64,000 bases of DNA from Azospirillum sp. TSA2s. Lineage in GTDB: Bacteria; Pseudomonadota; Alphaproteobacteria; Azospirillales; Azospirillaceae. Location: NCBI RefSeq assembly GCF_004923315.1, contig NZ_CP039650.1, forward strand, positions 1,947,501 to 2,011,500, read 5' to 3'. Under the pieces are notes generated by a model that ran no database searches, was not told where the DNA came from, and saw only the letters and a program-made list of their open reading frames with translations. A program made the translations under genes and the position numbers. Positions 43,196-51,939 of this stretch are shown here, one piece after another (the stretch's first letter is position 1; each line of letters begins with the position of its first letter).

Positions 43196-44201
43196 CCGGT
43201 CCCGGCGCCATCCGCATACCCATCGCCGCCAGCAGTGCGGCATCCTGCGCACGCTGGGGGTTGCCGGTGGTCAGAAGGGTGTCGCCGGTGAAGATCGAAT
43301 TGGCACCGGCCAGGAAGCACAGGGCCTGCCACTCGTCGCTCATGGCATGGCGGCCGGCCGACAGCCGCACCACGCTGGCCGGCATCAGCAGGCGGGCCAG
43401 CGCGACCAGCCGGACGAAGGCGATGGGCGTGGCCGGTTCCGCCCTGTCCATCACCGGGGTGCCGGGAATGGCGTTCCACATGTTCAGCGGCACGCTTTCC
43501 GGCGGCGGGGCCAGGTTGGCCAGGATGACCAGCATGGCGATGCGGTCGTCCACCGTCTCGCCCATGCCGACGATGCCGCCGCTGCACAGCTTGATCCCGC
43601 CTTTCCGGACGAGACTCAGCGTGTCCAGGCGGTCGTCCATCGTCCGGGTGGTCGCGATCCGGGGATAATGGGCGCGCGAGGTGTCGATGTTGTGGTTGTA
43701 GTAATCCAGCCCCGCATCGCCCAGCCGCCGGACCTGATCGGGCGCCAGCATGCCCAGCGTCACGCAGGTCTCCAGGCCCAGCGCCCGGACGCCTTCGATC
43801 ATCCGGCAGACACGGTCAAGGTCGCGGTCCTTCGGGCTGCGCCACGCGGCCCCCATGCAGAACCGCGTGGCGCCCGCCTCCCGTGCCTTCCGCGCTTCGG
43901 CCAGCACGCTGTCGACCTCCATCAGCTTCGTCGCCTTGACGCCCGTCTTGTTATGGATGCTTTGAGAGCAATAGCCGCAGTCTTCCGGACAGCCGCCGGT
44001 CTTGATGCTGAGCAGCGTCGCCGTTTCGACCTCGGTGGGATCGAAATGCCGGCGGTGCAGGGTCTGCGCCCGGAACAGAAGCTCCGGCAGGGGAAGGTCG
44101 TAAAGGTCGCGCGCCTCGGCCTCGGTCCAGGCGACGGATTGGCCGGCATTGGACGCCGTCACTGCTTCCGCCTTGCCTTGGATGTCGGTGGTGGGGTTCA
44201 T
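43137..44201 (-). CDS. bioB: Biotin synthase
   Basis: 354 residues from ATG 44201. The radical-SAM cluster motif is CPEDCGYCSQS (C71, C75, C78), followed by GAAWRSPKDRD, YYNHNIDTS and CSGGIVGMGET. It inserts sulfur into dethiobiotin. The start overlaps the bioY stop (TGATG), so the two are coupled. The terminal segment from about residue 333 overlaps zapE antisense. Other bio genes (bioF, D, A) are not in this window, consistent with scattered biotin loci. Expected to be controlled by BioR. Confidence 0.95.
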   Translation of the reverse strand: MNPTTDIQGKAEAVTASNAGQSVAWTEAEARDLYDLPLPELLFRAQTLHRRHFDPTEVETATLLSIKTGGCPEDCGYCSQSIHNKTGVKATKLMEVDSVLAEARKAREAGATRFCMGAAWRSPKDRDLDRVCRMIEGVRALGLETCVTLGMLAPDQVRRLGDAGLDYYNHNIDTSRAHYPRIATTRTMDDRLDTLSLVRKGGIKLCSGGIVGMGETVDDRIAMLVILANLAPPPESVPLNMWNAIPGTPVMDRAEPATPIAFVRLVALARLLMPASVVRLSAGRHAMSDEWQALCFLAGANSIFTGDTLLTTGNPQRAQDAALLAAMGMRMAPGPVRSNAAVAGNLRSASPSTD

Positions 44202-44794
44202 CAGCCGGCCCCCTCCCGACGACCACCGGGCAGGAAGCGGGCCGGCAGTAGGGCCGCGCCGGCGGCGACCACCGCGATCTTCGTCAGGTCGCCCAGGATG
44301 AAGGGGGTGAAGCCGAGGTCGAGGAGGCGGTCGGCTGGAACGAAGAGGGCCAGCCATGCGAGGCCCAGCGCATAGACCGCGGCCAGTCCGGCCAACATCG
44401 CCCCGACCTTGCCGAAGGTTCCGCGGCCTTGCGCCAGCGTGCCGGTGATCCAGCCCGCAGCGAGATAGCCCACCAGATATCCGCCGGTCGGTCCCGCCAT
44501 ATAGGCGAGCCCGATCCCGCGTTCCGGCGTGCCGGAGAAGACGGGCAGTCCGGCCGCCCCGGCGGCCAGATAGGCGAAGAGGGTAGCGGTGGCAAGTCGC
44601 GGACCGGCGGCCACGGCAATCGCCATGACGGCCAGCGTGTGCAAAGTCATCGGCGTCGGCCAGAAGGGCACCTGGATCTTTGCCGACAGCGTGATCAGGC
44701 ACATGCCGAGCAGAACGGCGGCGCCTGCGGGAATGATCGTTGCCCTGGAGACCGGGCGACCGGTTGCTTCGCTGAGGATCGATGGACGGATCAT
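44201..44794 (-). CDS. bioY: Biotin transporter substrate-binding subunit BioY
   Basis: 197 residues from ATG 44794; an upstream TTG is unlikely. Six hydrophobic segments are present, with the BioY signature GPTGGYLVGYLAA and VPFWPTPMTLHTLAV. It captures biotin, either alone or with ECF energizing subunits, which are not found nearby, so a solitary BioY or shared ECF is possible. BioR operators lie just upstream. It is translationally coupled to bioB. Confidence 0.92.
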   Translation of the reverse strand: MIRPSILSEATGRPVSRATIIPAGAAVLLGMCLITLSAKIQVPFWPTPMTLHTLAVMAIAVAAGPRLATATLFAYLAAGAAGLPVFSGTPERGIGLAYMAGPTGGYLVGYLAAGWITGTLAQGRGTFGKVGAMLAGLAAVYALGLAWLALFVPADRLLDLGFTPFILGDLTKIAVVAAGAALLPARFLPGGRREGAG

Positions 44795-44809
44795 GCTGTA
44801 AATTTCCAA

Positions 44810-44819
44810 TTATAGATAA
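44810..44819. promoter_or_regulatory. BioR operator, bioY-proximal
   Basis: TTATAGATAA, exact reverse complement of the BioR consensus TTATCTATAA, 15 bases upstream of the bioY ATG. Confidence 0.9.
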
Positions 44820-44828
44820 TCGACAGGA

Positions 44829-44838
44829 CTATCTATAA
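44829..44838. promoter_or_regulatory. BioR operator, second copy
   Basis: CTATCTATAA, one mismatch to TTATCTATAA, 34 bases upstream of the bioY ATG; centre-to-centre spacing to the first box is 19 bases. Confidence 0.8.
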
Positions 44839-44871
44839 CGAATCCACAGCCACGCTTCCGGCGCAAGCGAA

Positions 44872-44881
44872 TTATAGATAA
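44872..44881. promoter_or_regulatory. BioR operator, third copy
   Basis: TTATAGATAA again, exact, four bases after the bioR stop codon and 77 upstream of bioY; it could serve a promoter in the bioR-bioY gap. Confidence 0.85.
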
Positions 44882-44885
44882 ACCG

Positions 44886-45554
44886 TCAGCCAACGATGGC
44901 GAAGCTGTCCCGGAGCTTGCCACCGGAAACCGGAACCGGGCGGTGGCCGATCCATTGGACATGGCGCGCAAGGGTGGCGCAGGCGGCATCCACCTGCCCC
45001 CGCCGCAGTGCGCCGAGGATCGCGCGATGGTCGTGGTCGGTGCGCGCCTCCCATTCCGACCGCCAGGTGGCGAACAGGAAGCGGGCGCTGGCCGCATGCA
45101 GATCGTCGATGGTCGCCAGCAGCCGCGGCATGTTGCAGGGCGCCAGCAGCAGCCGGTGGAAGCGCCGGTTGGCTTCCTCCCAACTGCGGACGTCGCGGGA
45201 GGAATCGACCGCTCCGGTCGCGTCCTCCGCCTCGTCAAGGATGGCGGCGGTCAGGTTGGGCGCCGCATGGCGCAAGGCCAGGACCTCCAGCGCCGCCCGC
45301 ATCTCCGCCACTTCCTTCACCTCGGCCAGGGTGAAGGAGGCGACCCGCACGCCGCGGCGCGGTTCGCTGACCACCAGCCCCTGCGCTTCCAGCCGGCGGA
45401 ACGCCTCCCGCACCGGGACATGGCTTGCCCCGAATTCCTCGGCGATGTGGTCCTGGCGAAGCCGGGAACCCGGGGCGATGGTGCCGGCGATAATCCGCTC
45501 CGCCAATACCCGGCTGATGCGGACCGCCAACGTGTCTTCCTTGGGAGCGTTCAT
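44886..45554 (-). CDS. bioR: GntR/FCD-family biotin repressor BioR
   Basis: 222 residues from ATG 45554. Winged-helix N terminus (ERIIAGTIAPGSRLRQDHIA, then ASHVPVREAFRRLEAQGLV) and an FCD effector domain (AEMRAALEVLALRHAA, NRRFHRLLLA). Identification rests on the family plus four TTATCTATAA-like operators around it and adjacency to bioY-bioB, the typical alphaproteobacterial BioR setting. It should repress biotin uptake and synthesis genes. An operator at 45558 suggests autoregulation. Confidence 0.9.
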   Translation of the reverse strand: MNAPKEDTLAVRISRVLAERIIAGTIAPGSRLRQDHIAEEFGASHVPVREAFRRLEAQGLVVSEPRRGVRVASFTLAEVKEVAEMRAALEVLALRHAAPNLTAAILDEAEDATGAVDSSRDVRSWEEANRRFHRLLLAPCNMPRLLATIDDLHAASARFLFATWRSEWEARTDHDHRAILGALRRGQVDAACATLARHVQWIGHRPVPVSGGKLRDSFAIVG

Positions 45555-45557
45555 TCT

Positions 45558-45567
45558 TAATAGATAA
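45558..45567. promoter_or_regulatory. BioR operator in front of bioR
   Basis: TAATAGATAA, one mismatch to the TTATAGATAA form, three bases upstream of the bioR ATG. It would block transcription or overlap the initiation region: autoregulation. Confidence 0.75.
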
Positions 45568-45604
45568 AATGACGACCGCCGAATGTCGATCAGACTGTCT
45601 CGGC

Positions 45605-46540
45605 TCACTGGGGTGCGGCGGCTCCCATTGCCGACGCCCGTGCCCGCCGCCGCAACTCCTCGAAGTCACGCCCGGCGTGGTGGGAGGAGCGGGTCAGCGG
45701 CGTCGCCGACACCATCAGGAAGCCCTTGGCCCGTGCCACCGTGCCGTAGCGCTCGAACTCCTCGGGCGTAACGTGGCGGGCGACCGGGTGGTGGTTGGGG
45801 GTGGGGCGGAGATACTGGCCGATGGTCAGGAAATCGGCGCCCGCCGCCCGCAAGTCGTCCATCACCTGCAACACCTCCGCCGGCTCCTCGCCCAGCCCGA
45901 CCATGATGCCGGACTTGGTGAAGATCGACGGATCGCGCTCCTTCACCCGCTCCAGCAGGCGGAGCGAGCCGTAATAGCGTGCCCCCGGCCGCACATCGGC
46001 ATAGAGCCGCGGCACGGTTTCCAGATTGTGGTTGTAGACGTCGGGCCGGGCGTCCGCCACCGTTTCCACCGCCCCCGTCTTGTTGCGGAAGTCGGGGGTC
46101 AGCACCTCCACCGTCGTGGCTGGCGCGGTCTCACGCAGGCGGCGGATGCAGCGGGCGAAATGAGCGGCACCGCCGTCGGGCAGATCGTCGCGGTCGACCG
46201 AGGTGATGACGACATGGGCGAGGCCCAGTTCGCCCACCGCCTCGGCCAGCCGGTCCGGCTCGTGGGGATCGAGCGCGTCCGGCCGGCCGGTGGCGACGTT
46301 GCAGAAGGCGCAGGCCCGCGTGCACACGCTGCCCAGGATCATCACCGTGGCGTGTCGCTTGCTCCAGCACTCGCCGATGTTGGGGCAGGCGGCCTCCTCG
46401 CAGACCGTGTTCAGGCCGTGGCGGCGGACGAGCGACTGCGTGTCCTCGAACGCCGCCCCGCCGGGGGCACGGGCGCGGAGCCAGGCCGGCTTCTCGGCCC
46501 GATGCTCCGGGCGGGGCTTGTGCATCGCGGGCAGGGCCAT
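45605..46540 (-). CDS. lipA: Lipoyl synthase
   Basis: 311 residues from ATG 46540. The auxiliary cluster motif is CEEAACPNIGEC (C47, C52, C58) and the radical-SAM motif CTRACAFC (C73, C77, C80), followed by NHNLETVPRLY and the final radical-SAM-family tail with RSSHHA. It inserts two sulfurs into octanoyl-E2. Its start overlaps the bdh stop (TGATG), so it is the last coupled gene of the acetoin operon, supplying lipoate for AcoC. lipB is not present in the window. Confidence 0.95.
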   Translation of the reverse strand: MALPAMHKPRPEHRAEKPAWLRARAPGGAAFEDTQSLVRRHGLNTVCEEAACPNIGECWSKRHATVMILGSVCTRACAFCNVATGRPDALDPHEPDRLAEAVGELGLAHVVITSVDRDDLPDGGAAHFARCIRRLRETAPATTVEVLTPDFRNKTGAVETVADARPDVYNHNLETVPRLYADVRPGARYYGSLRLLERVKERDPSIFTKSGIMVGLGEEPAEVLQVMDDLRAAGADFLTIGQYLRPTPNHHPVARHVTPEEFERYGTVARAKGFLMVSATPLTRSSHHAGRDFEELRRRARASAMGAAAPQ

Positions 46541-47646
46541 CAGTGGACAAGCTCCGGCTGTTCGGCCGCCGCACTTTGCGGCTGCACGATGATCTTCACG
46601 TTGCGGTCCTTGTGGGCGACCAGCTCCTCGAAGCCGCCGCTGACGATGTCGTCGAGCGTGATGCGGCCGGTGATCAGCGGCTGTACGTCGATGCGGCCGT
46701 CGGCGATGAAGCGGATGACGTCGGCGAACTCGCCGTTGTAGGCCAGAGAGCCGATGACCTGCTTCTCGGTGGCGACGATCTCGAAGAAGTTGAAGGAGCT
46801 GGGCTCCTCGAAGATGCCGACCAGCACCGCCTTGCCGGCCTTGCGGATCACGTCGATGGCGAGCTTGGCGGTGTCGCGGTGGCCGATGCACTCGAACGAC
46901 ACGTCGGCGCCGTAGCCGCCGGTCAGCGCCTTGACCTCCGCCACCGCGTCGCACTCCTTGGGGTCGAGCACGATGCTGGCGCCGACCTCCAGCGCCTTGG
47001 CCTTGCGGGCGGCGGACATCTCCAGGACGATGATCCGGCCGGCGCCCGCCGCCTTCGCGCACATGATGGTGCACAGGCCGATGGTCCCGGCGCCGACCAC
47101 CACCACGGTTTCGCCGACGATGCTGCCGGCCTTCTTCACCGCATGCATGCCGACCGCCAGCGGCTCGATCAGGGCGCCGGCCTCGGTCGGGAAGCCGTCG
47201 GGCAGCTTGTAGAGCAACTCTGCGGGAACGTTGACCAGACTGGCGAAGGCGCCGTTGTTCATCAGGCCGGTGAAGGCCAGCTTTTCGCAGATGTTGTACA
47301 TGCCGTGCTTGCAGTAATAGCACTCGCCGCAATGCTGGCAGGCGTCGGCCGCCACCCGGTCGCCGACCGCAAAGCCGGTGACGCCCTCGCCGAGCGTCGC
47401 GATCTCGCCGCTGAACTCGTGGCCGAGGATGCACTGGCCCTTCAGGCCGGTCAGCGGGTGGGGGGTGTCGACGGGGATGAAGACCGGGCCGGCGACATAT
47501 TCATGCAGGTCGGACCCGCAGATGCCGCACCAATGCACCTTGATCTGCACCCAGCCGGCGGGCGGGGCGCCCGGCAGCGGCACGTCTTCGACGCGGATGT
47601 CCTTGCGGCCGTGCCAAACGGCGGCCTTCATCGAAGTGGCACTCAT
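46540..47646 (-). CDS. Zinc-dependent 2,3-butanediol (acetoin) dehydrogenase
   Basis: 368 residues from ATG 47646. Medium-chain dehydrogenase: catalytic zinc site HWCGICGSDLHE and GHEFSGE, structural zinc lobe CQHCGECYYCKHGMYNIC, Rossmann GAGTIGLCT. The closest recognisable pattern is the BudC/BdhA-type 2,3-butanediol dehydrogenase, and the context fits: acetoin and diacetyl interconversion with the neighbouring SDR. Substrate is inferred from the operon. It is coupled to lipA downstream. Confidence 0.85.
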   Translation of the reverse strand: MSATSMKAAVWHGRKDIRVEDVPLPGAPPAGWVQIKVHWCGICGSDLHEYVAGPVFIPVDTPHPLTGLKGQCILGHEFSGEIATLGEGVTGFAVGDRVAADACQHCGECYYCKHGMYNICEKLAFTGLMNNGAFASLVNVPAELLYKLPDGFPTEAGALIEPLAVGMHAVKKAGSIVGETVVVVGAGTIGLCTIMCAKAAGAGRIIVLEMSAARKAKALEVGASIVLDPKECDAVAEVKALTGGYGADVSFECIGHRDTAKLAIDVIRKAGKAVLVGIFEEPSSFNFFEIVATEKQVIGSLAYNGEFADVIRFIADGRIDVQPLITGRITLDDIVSGGFEELVAHKDRNVKIIVQPQSAAAEQPELVH

Positions 47647-47693
47647 GGTGTTGTCCTCCGGTTTTATTGTTGTGAGGCAGGCGCTCAGGACGG

Positions 47694-48479
47694 TCAGGCG
47701 AACACCATCCCGCCATCGACCAGCAGGGACTGGCCCGTCATGAAGTCGCTGTCGGACGAGGCGAGGAAGCGGGCGACGCCGACCAAATCGTCGGGGCGCG
47801 ACGGCCGGCCCAGCACGGCGCCGGCGGCGAACATGTCGAAGGCCTCGTTTTCCGACTTGGTGATGCCGGTGTCGCGGAAGCCCTGGTCGATGATCTTCCA
47901 CATCTCGGTCGCCACCACGCCGGGGCAGATGGCGTTGGCGGTGATGCCGTCCTTGCCGAAGCCGCGGGCGGCGGCCTGGGTCAGGGCCACGACGGCGAAC
48001 TTGCTGGCGGAGTAATGGGCCAGCGGCTCGTAGCCCTGCTTGCCGGCGATGGAGGCGGTGTTGACGATCTTGCCGCCGCCGCCCTGCTTCTTGAACGTCT
48101 TGATCGCTTCCTGCATGCCGATCAGCACGCCCAGCGCGTTGACGTCGTTGACCGTGTGCCAGTCGTCCTCGGTGATGTCGAGGAATGGCTTGGTCTGGGC
48201 GATGCCGGCATTGTTGAAGATGACGTCGAGCCGGCCATGGGCCTTCACCGTCTCGTCGATCATGCGGCGGACCGCGGCGCGGTCGCGGACATCGACGGTG
48301 ACGGCGATGGCGCTGCCGCCGGCGGCGCGGATGGCTTCGGCCACCTGCCGGGCGTCGGCCTCGGTGCGGTCGGCGATGGTCAGCTTGGCACCGTCGGCGG
48401 CCAGCGCCTTGGCGATGGTGGCGCCGATGCCGCGGCCGGCGCCGGTGACGATGATGCTCTTGTCCTTGAGATCAGGCAT
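47694..48479 (-). CDS. SDR-family acetoin/diacetyl reductase
   Basis: 261 residues. Classical SDR: TGAGRGIGATIA (NAD(P) site), NNAG, catalytic Ser-Tyr-Lys with YSASKFA, and CPGVVATEMW. Placed between acoC and bdh, it is most likely the acetoin (diacetyl) reductase acting in butanediol/acetoin interconversion. Stereospecificity cannot be read from sequence. Confidence 0.85.
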   Translation of the reverse strand: MPDLKDKSIIVTGAGRGIGATIAKALAADGAKLTIADRTEADARQVAEAIRAAGGSAIAVTVDVRDRAAVRRMIDETVKAHGRLDVIFNNAGIAQTKPFLDITEDDWHTVNDVNALGVLIGMQEAIKTFKKQGGGGKIVNTASIAGKQGYEPLAHYSASKFAVVALTQAAARGFGKDGITANAICPGVVATEMWKIIDQGFRDTGITKSENEAFDMFAAGAVLGRPSRPDDLVGVARFLASSDSDFMTGQSLLVDGGMVFA

Positions 48480-48560
48480 GAGCTGTCTCCTGCCGGCGCG
48501 CTGGCGGACGGCCTGCGCGCCGGTGGCGAGATGTTCGGAGATGAAGAGCGGGGAGGTGTC

Positions 48561-49685
48561 TCAGCCCGCCTTGGCGATGTGGTCCTTCAGCAGCGCGTTC
48601 ACTTTGCCGGCCGCCTCCATCTGCACCATGTGGCCGGCGCCGGGGATGACGGCGACCTGTGCCGTGTTCGCCAGCGCCTGGGCGTGGTCGGCGGGGATGA
48701 CGCGGTCCTCCTCGCCCCACACGACCAGCGTCGGCGTCCTGGCGTCCGCGATCCCGGATGCCAGCACGCTGGCCTGCCGGCCCTCGGTGAACAGCGACGC
48801 CGACAACGCCCGCAGGGCCTCGTCAACGCCGTCCAGCCGCTTGTACTTCAAGAGGTCGTCAACCAGATTGCGGCTGACAAGGCCACGGTCGGCGAACAGC
48901 GTCTCCAGGACCGGTTTCAGGTCGCGGCGCGATGTCGCACCGATGAAGCCCTGGATGTAGCCATGGTCGATCTGCTCGCCCAGGCCGGCCGACGCGATCA
49001 GCGACAGCGACGCTACCCGGCCCGGCGCGTCGAGCGCGGTGCGCATCGACACCGCTCCACCCATCGAATGGCCGACGAAATGGGCGCGCTCCACCCCGAC
49101 GGTATCGAGGAAGCCCAGCACCGCCTGCGATAGGCCGAACAGGCTGGCGTCGGCGATCTGCTTGGTCGACTGGCCGTGGCCGGGCAGGTCGAGCGCGTAG
49201 ACGGTGGCGTTCTCCGCCAGCGCGTCGATGGTGAACAGCCAGTTGTCGAGATCGCCGCCAAAGCCGTGGACCAGCAGGACGGTCGGGCCGCTCTCTCCTC
49301 GCTTGGCGTAGCGGATGGTGCCGGCGGGCGTCTCGGCGGTGTGGTATTGCGGGCCGGCCTCGGCCTCGCCGTCGTCTTCGCTGGCCGGCACGGCATAGGC
49401 GCTGATGAAGGCGTCGATGTCGTCGTCCGGCACGTCGGGTTCGGCCAGCACGGCGATCAGCGCCTTGACCGGATAGACGGTGCCGGGCTCGCCCAGCACG
49501 CGGCGCAGGACGCCGGTCTCTCCCGCCTCGACCACGTTGGTGATCTTGTCGGTCTCGACCTCCAGCAGCTCATCGCCGATGGAGATGGTGGACCCCGGCC
49601 GCTTCAGCCAGCCGGTGACCTTGCCCTCCGACATGGACAGGCCCCATTTCGGCATGACGATGGGCTTGATGCGCTCGTTCAACAT
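48561..49685 (-). CDS. acoC: Acetoin dehydrogenase E2: lipoyl domain fused to alpha/beta hydrolase
   Basis: 374 residues from ATG 49685. Lipoyl domain (1-80) with lipoylation site K47 (EVETDKITN) and MPKWGLSMSEG. A Glu/Asp-rich linker follows, then an alpha/beta hydrolase domain with HGFGGD (oxyanion), nucleophile S207 (GHSMGG), and late His (GAGHMVQM). This fusion is diagnostic of AcoC, the E2 that transfers acetyl to CoA. It follows acoB, separated by a palindromic repeat. Confidence 0.93.
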   Translation of the reverse strand: MLNERIKPIVMPKWGLSMSEGKVTGWLKRPGSTISIGDELLEVETDKITNVVEAGETGVLRRVLGEPGTVYPVKALIAVLAEPDVPDDDIDAFISAYAVPASEDDGEAEAGPQYHTAETPAGTIRYAKRGESGPTVLLVHGFGGDLDNWLFTIDALAENATVYALDLPGHGQSTKQIADASLFGLSQAVLGFLDTVGVERAHFVGHSMGGAVSMRTALDAPGRVASLSLIASAGLGEQIDHGYIQGFIGATSRRDLKPVLETLFADRGLVSRNLVDDLLKYKRLDGVDEALRALSASLFTEGRQASVLASGIADARTPTLVVWGEEDRVIPADHAQALANTAQVAVIPGAGHMVQMEAAGKVNALLKDHIAKAG

Positions 49686-49728
49686 GTGGTTCAGGCTCCT
49701 GGGAATGCTTTTTTTTTGGGCGTCACTT

Positions 49729-49837
49729 GCCCCCACCCCGACCCTCCCCCGCTGGGCGGGGGAGGGGGTTAAGCGCTTGTTCGGGAGGGGAGCGGAGTTC
49801 CCTCCCCTGCGAAGCGGGGGAGGGTTAGGGTGGGGGC
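49729..49837. repeat. Palindromic intergenic repeat, copy C (short form, inside the aco operon)
   Basis: Same architecture as copy A: arms GCCCCCACCC and GGGTGGGGGC, stems CCCTCCCCCGCTGGGCGGGG and CCTCCCCTGCGAAGCGGGGG. It occupies most of the 171-base gap between acoB and acoC, a position where a strong hairpin could alter expression of downstream aco genes. Confidence 0.9.
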
Positions 49838-49856
49838 AATCAGGCCGGCGCCTACC

Positions 49857-50888
49857 TCACGCCGCGATGCTGCGCGCCCCCTTGGGCGACAGCGTGCGGC
49901 GCACGGCGCTGGCGATGCTGTCGGCGCTGGGGACGTACAGGTCCTCCAGCGACGGCGCGAAGGGCACCGGCGTATGCGGCGCCGTCACCATCTGTACCCC
50001 CGCCTTCAGCGCCCCGAAGGCGTTCTGCCCGACGAAGGCGGCGATGTCGGTGGCGAGGTTGCAGCGCGGATGCGCCTCATCCACCACCACCAGCCGGCCG
50101 GTGCGCTCGACGCTCTCGACGATGGTGTCCCAGTCGATGGGCGACAGGGTGCGCAGGTCGATCACCTCCGCTTCGGTGCCGTCCTTGGCCAGGGCGGTAG
50201 CAGCTTCCATGGCGCGGTGGACGGTCAGGCCGTAGCTGACGATGGTCACGTCGTCGCCGTCGCGCAGCACGTTCGCCTCGCCGAAGGGGATGGCGTAGCT
50301 CTCCGCCGGAACCTCGCATTCCAGGCCATAGAGGTTCTTGTGCTCGCAGAAGATCACCGGGTCGTTGTCGCGGATCGACTGGATCAGCAGGCCCTTGGCG
50401 TCATAGGCGTTGCTGGGGCAGACCACCTTCAGCCCGGGAATGTGGGTGAACAGCGGGGTGAGCATCTGCGAATGCTGGGCGGCGGCGCGGAAGCCGGCAC
50501 CGACCATGCCCCGGATCACCACCGGCGTCTCCGCCTTGCCGCCGAACATGTAGCGGAACTTGGCGGCCTGGTTGAAGATCTGGTCGAAGCAGACGCCCAT
50601 GAAGTCCAGGAACATCAGCTCCGCCACCGGCCGCAGGCCGCAGGCGGCGGCACCGATGGCGGCGCCGATATAGGCGGATTCCGACAGCGGCGTGTCCATC
50701 AGCCGGTTGCCATGCTTGGCGTACAGCCCCTTGGTGACGCCCAGCACGCCGCCCCAGGCGTCATCCTCGCCGTGGGCGCCGGTGCCGCCGACGATGTCCT
50801 CGCCCATGACGATGACGGTGGGGTCGCGGCGCATCTCCAGGTCCAGGGCCTCGTTGATCGCCTGCTTCATGCTGATCTTGCGGGACAT
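49857..50888 (-). CDS. acoB: Acetoin dehydrogenase E1 beta subunit
   Basis: 343 residues from ATG 50888. Transketolase central/C-terminal domain: VIVMGEDIVGGTGAHGED, DTPLSESAYIGAAIGAA, GMVGAGFRAAAQHSQ, VVDEAHPRCNLATDIAAFV. It pairs with AcoA to cleave acetoin into acetaldehyde and acetyl on TPP. Sits 35 bases after acoA. Confidence 0.93.
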   Translation of the reverse strand: MSRKISMKQAINEALDLEMRRDPTVIVMGEDIVGGTGAHGEDDAWGGVLGVTKGLYAKHGNRLMDTPLSESAYIGAAIGAAACGLRPVAELMFLDFMGVCFDQIFNQAAKFRYMFGGKAETPVVIRGMVGAGFRAAAQHSQMLTPLFTHIPGLKVVCPSNAYDAKGLLIQSIRDNDPVIFCEHKNLYGLECEVPAESYAIPFGEANVLRDGDDVTIVSYGLTVHRAMEAATALAKDGTEAEVIDLRTLSPIDWDTIVESVERTGRLVVVDEAHPRCNLATDIAAFVGQNAFGALKAGVQMVTAPHTPVPFAPSLEDLYVPSADSIASAVRRTLSPKGARSIAA

Positions 50889-50923
50889 GTGTTTCCTCCG
50901 CGTTTGGCGTTTCTTGAATGGGC

Positions 50924-51907
50924 TCAGTAGGAGACGTAGACGTCGCGCAGCAGGTCTTCCGCCACCGGCAGCGGGGCGTCCTTGGCGGCGCGCACGGCGT
51001 CCTCGATCAGCGCGTTCACCTCGCGGTCGACCGCCTGCAATTCGTCGCGGCCGATCACACCCGCCTCGATCACCCGTTCCGACAGGATGGTCAGGCAGTC
51101 GCGCGTCGCGCGGATCGCCTCCAGCTCGCCCTTGGCGCGGTAGGTCTGGGCGTCGCCTTCGAAATGGCCGTAGAAGCGGACCATGTTGCATTCCAGCAGC
51201 GCCGGGCCGCCGCCGTCGCGGGCGCGGCGGATGATCTCGCCGGCCGCCTCGTACACGGCGAAGAAGTCGGTGCCGTCCACCGTGACGCCCGGCATGCCGA
51301 AGCCGGTCGCGCGGTCGACATAGCTGTCGCAGGACACCGCCCATTCCATCGCGGTGGATTCGGCATAGCCGTTGTTCTCCACCACGAAGACCACCGGCAG
51401 GTTCCACACCGCGGCGAGGTTCAGGCTCTCCAGGAAGGTGCCCTGGTTGGACGCGCCGTCGCCGACGAAGGTGATGCCGACGCCGCGGTCGCCGCGCACC
51501 TTGGCCGCCAGCGCCGCGCCGCAGATCAGCGGCGCGCCGGCGCCGAGGATGCCGTTGGCCCCCATCATGCCCTTGGACAGGTCGGCGATGTGCATCGACC
51601 CGCCCTTGCCCCGGCAGGCGCCGGTGGAGCGGCCGTAGATCTCCGCCATCATCGCGTGGACGTCGACGCCCTTGGCGATGCAGTGGCCATGGCCGCGGTG
51701 GGTGGAGGCGATGCGGTCGTTGTCGTTCAGGTGCATCATGATGCCGGTGGCGCAGGCCTCTTCGCCGGCATAGAGGTGGACGAAGCCGGGGATGTCGCCC
51801 TTGGCGAAATCGACGTGCAGCCGCTCCTCGAACTCGCGGATCGTCCGCATGGTGCGGTAGGCCTTCAGCAGTTCGTCCTTGCCGAGGGGGAAGGGATTCT
51901 GGGCCAT
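50924..51907 (-). CDS. acoA: Acetoin dehydrogenase E1 alpha subunit
   Basis: 327 residues from ATG 51907. TPP-binding motif GDGASNQG...NN (VVENNGYAESTA) and GFVHLYAGEEACATGI with RGHGHCIAKG and GRSTGACRGKGGSMH. Binds thiamine diphosphate and starts acetoin cleavage. acoX-acoA-acoB-acoC order matches known aco operons. Confidence 0.93.
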   Translation of the reverse strand: MAQNPFPLGKDELLKAYRTMRTIREFEERLHVDFAKGDIPGFVHLYAGEEACATGIMMHLNDNDRIASTHRGHGHCIAKGVDVHAMMAEIYGRSTGACRGKGGSMHIADLSKGMMGANGILGAGAPLICGAALAAKVRGDRGVGITFVGDGASNQGTFLESLNLAAVWNLPVVFVVENNGYAESTAMEWAVSCDSYVDRATGFGMPGVTVDGTDFFAVYEAAGEIIRRARDGGGPALLECNMVRFYGHFEGDAQTYRAKGELEAIRATRDCLTILSERVIEAGVIGRDELQAVDREVNALIEDAVRAAKDAPLPVAEDLLRDVYVSY

Positions 51908-51939
51908 GAGGTGTTTTCTCCCTGACTGGTGTTTGGTGG

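Noticed and set aside
44795..44809. TTG start for bioY adding five residues
   Set aside because: ATG 44794 fits better; the extra residues would read through the BioR operator edge and have no ribosome binding site.
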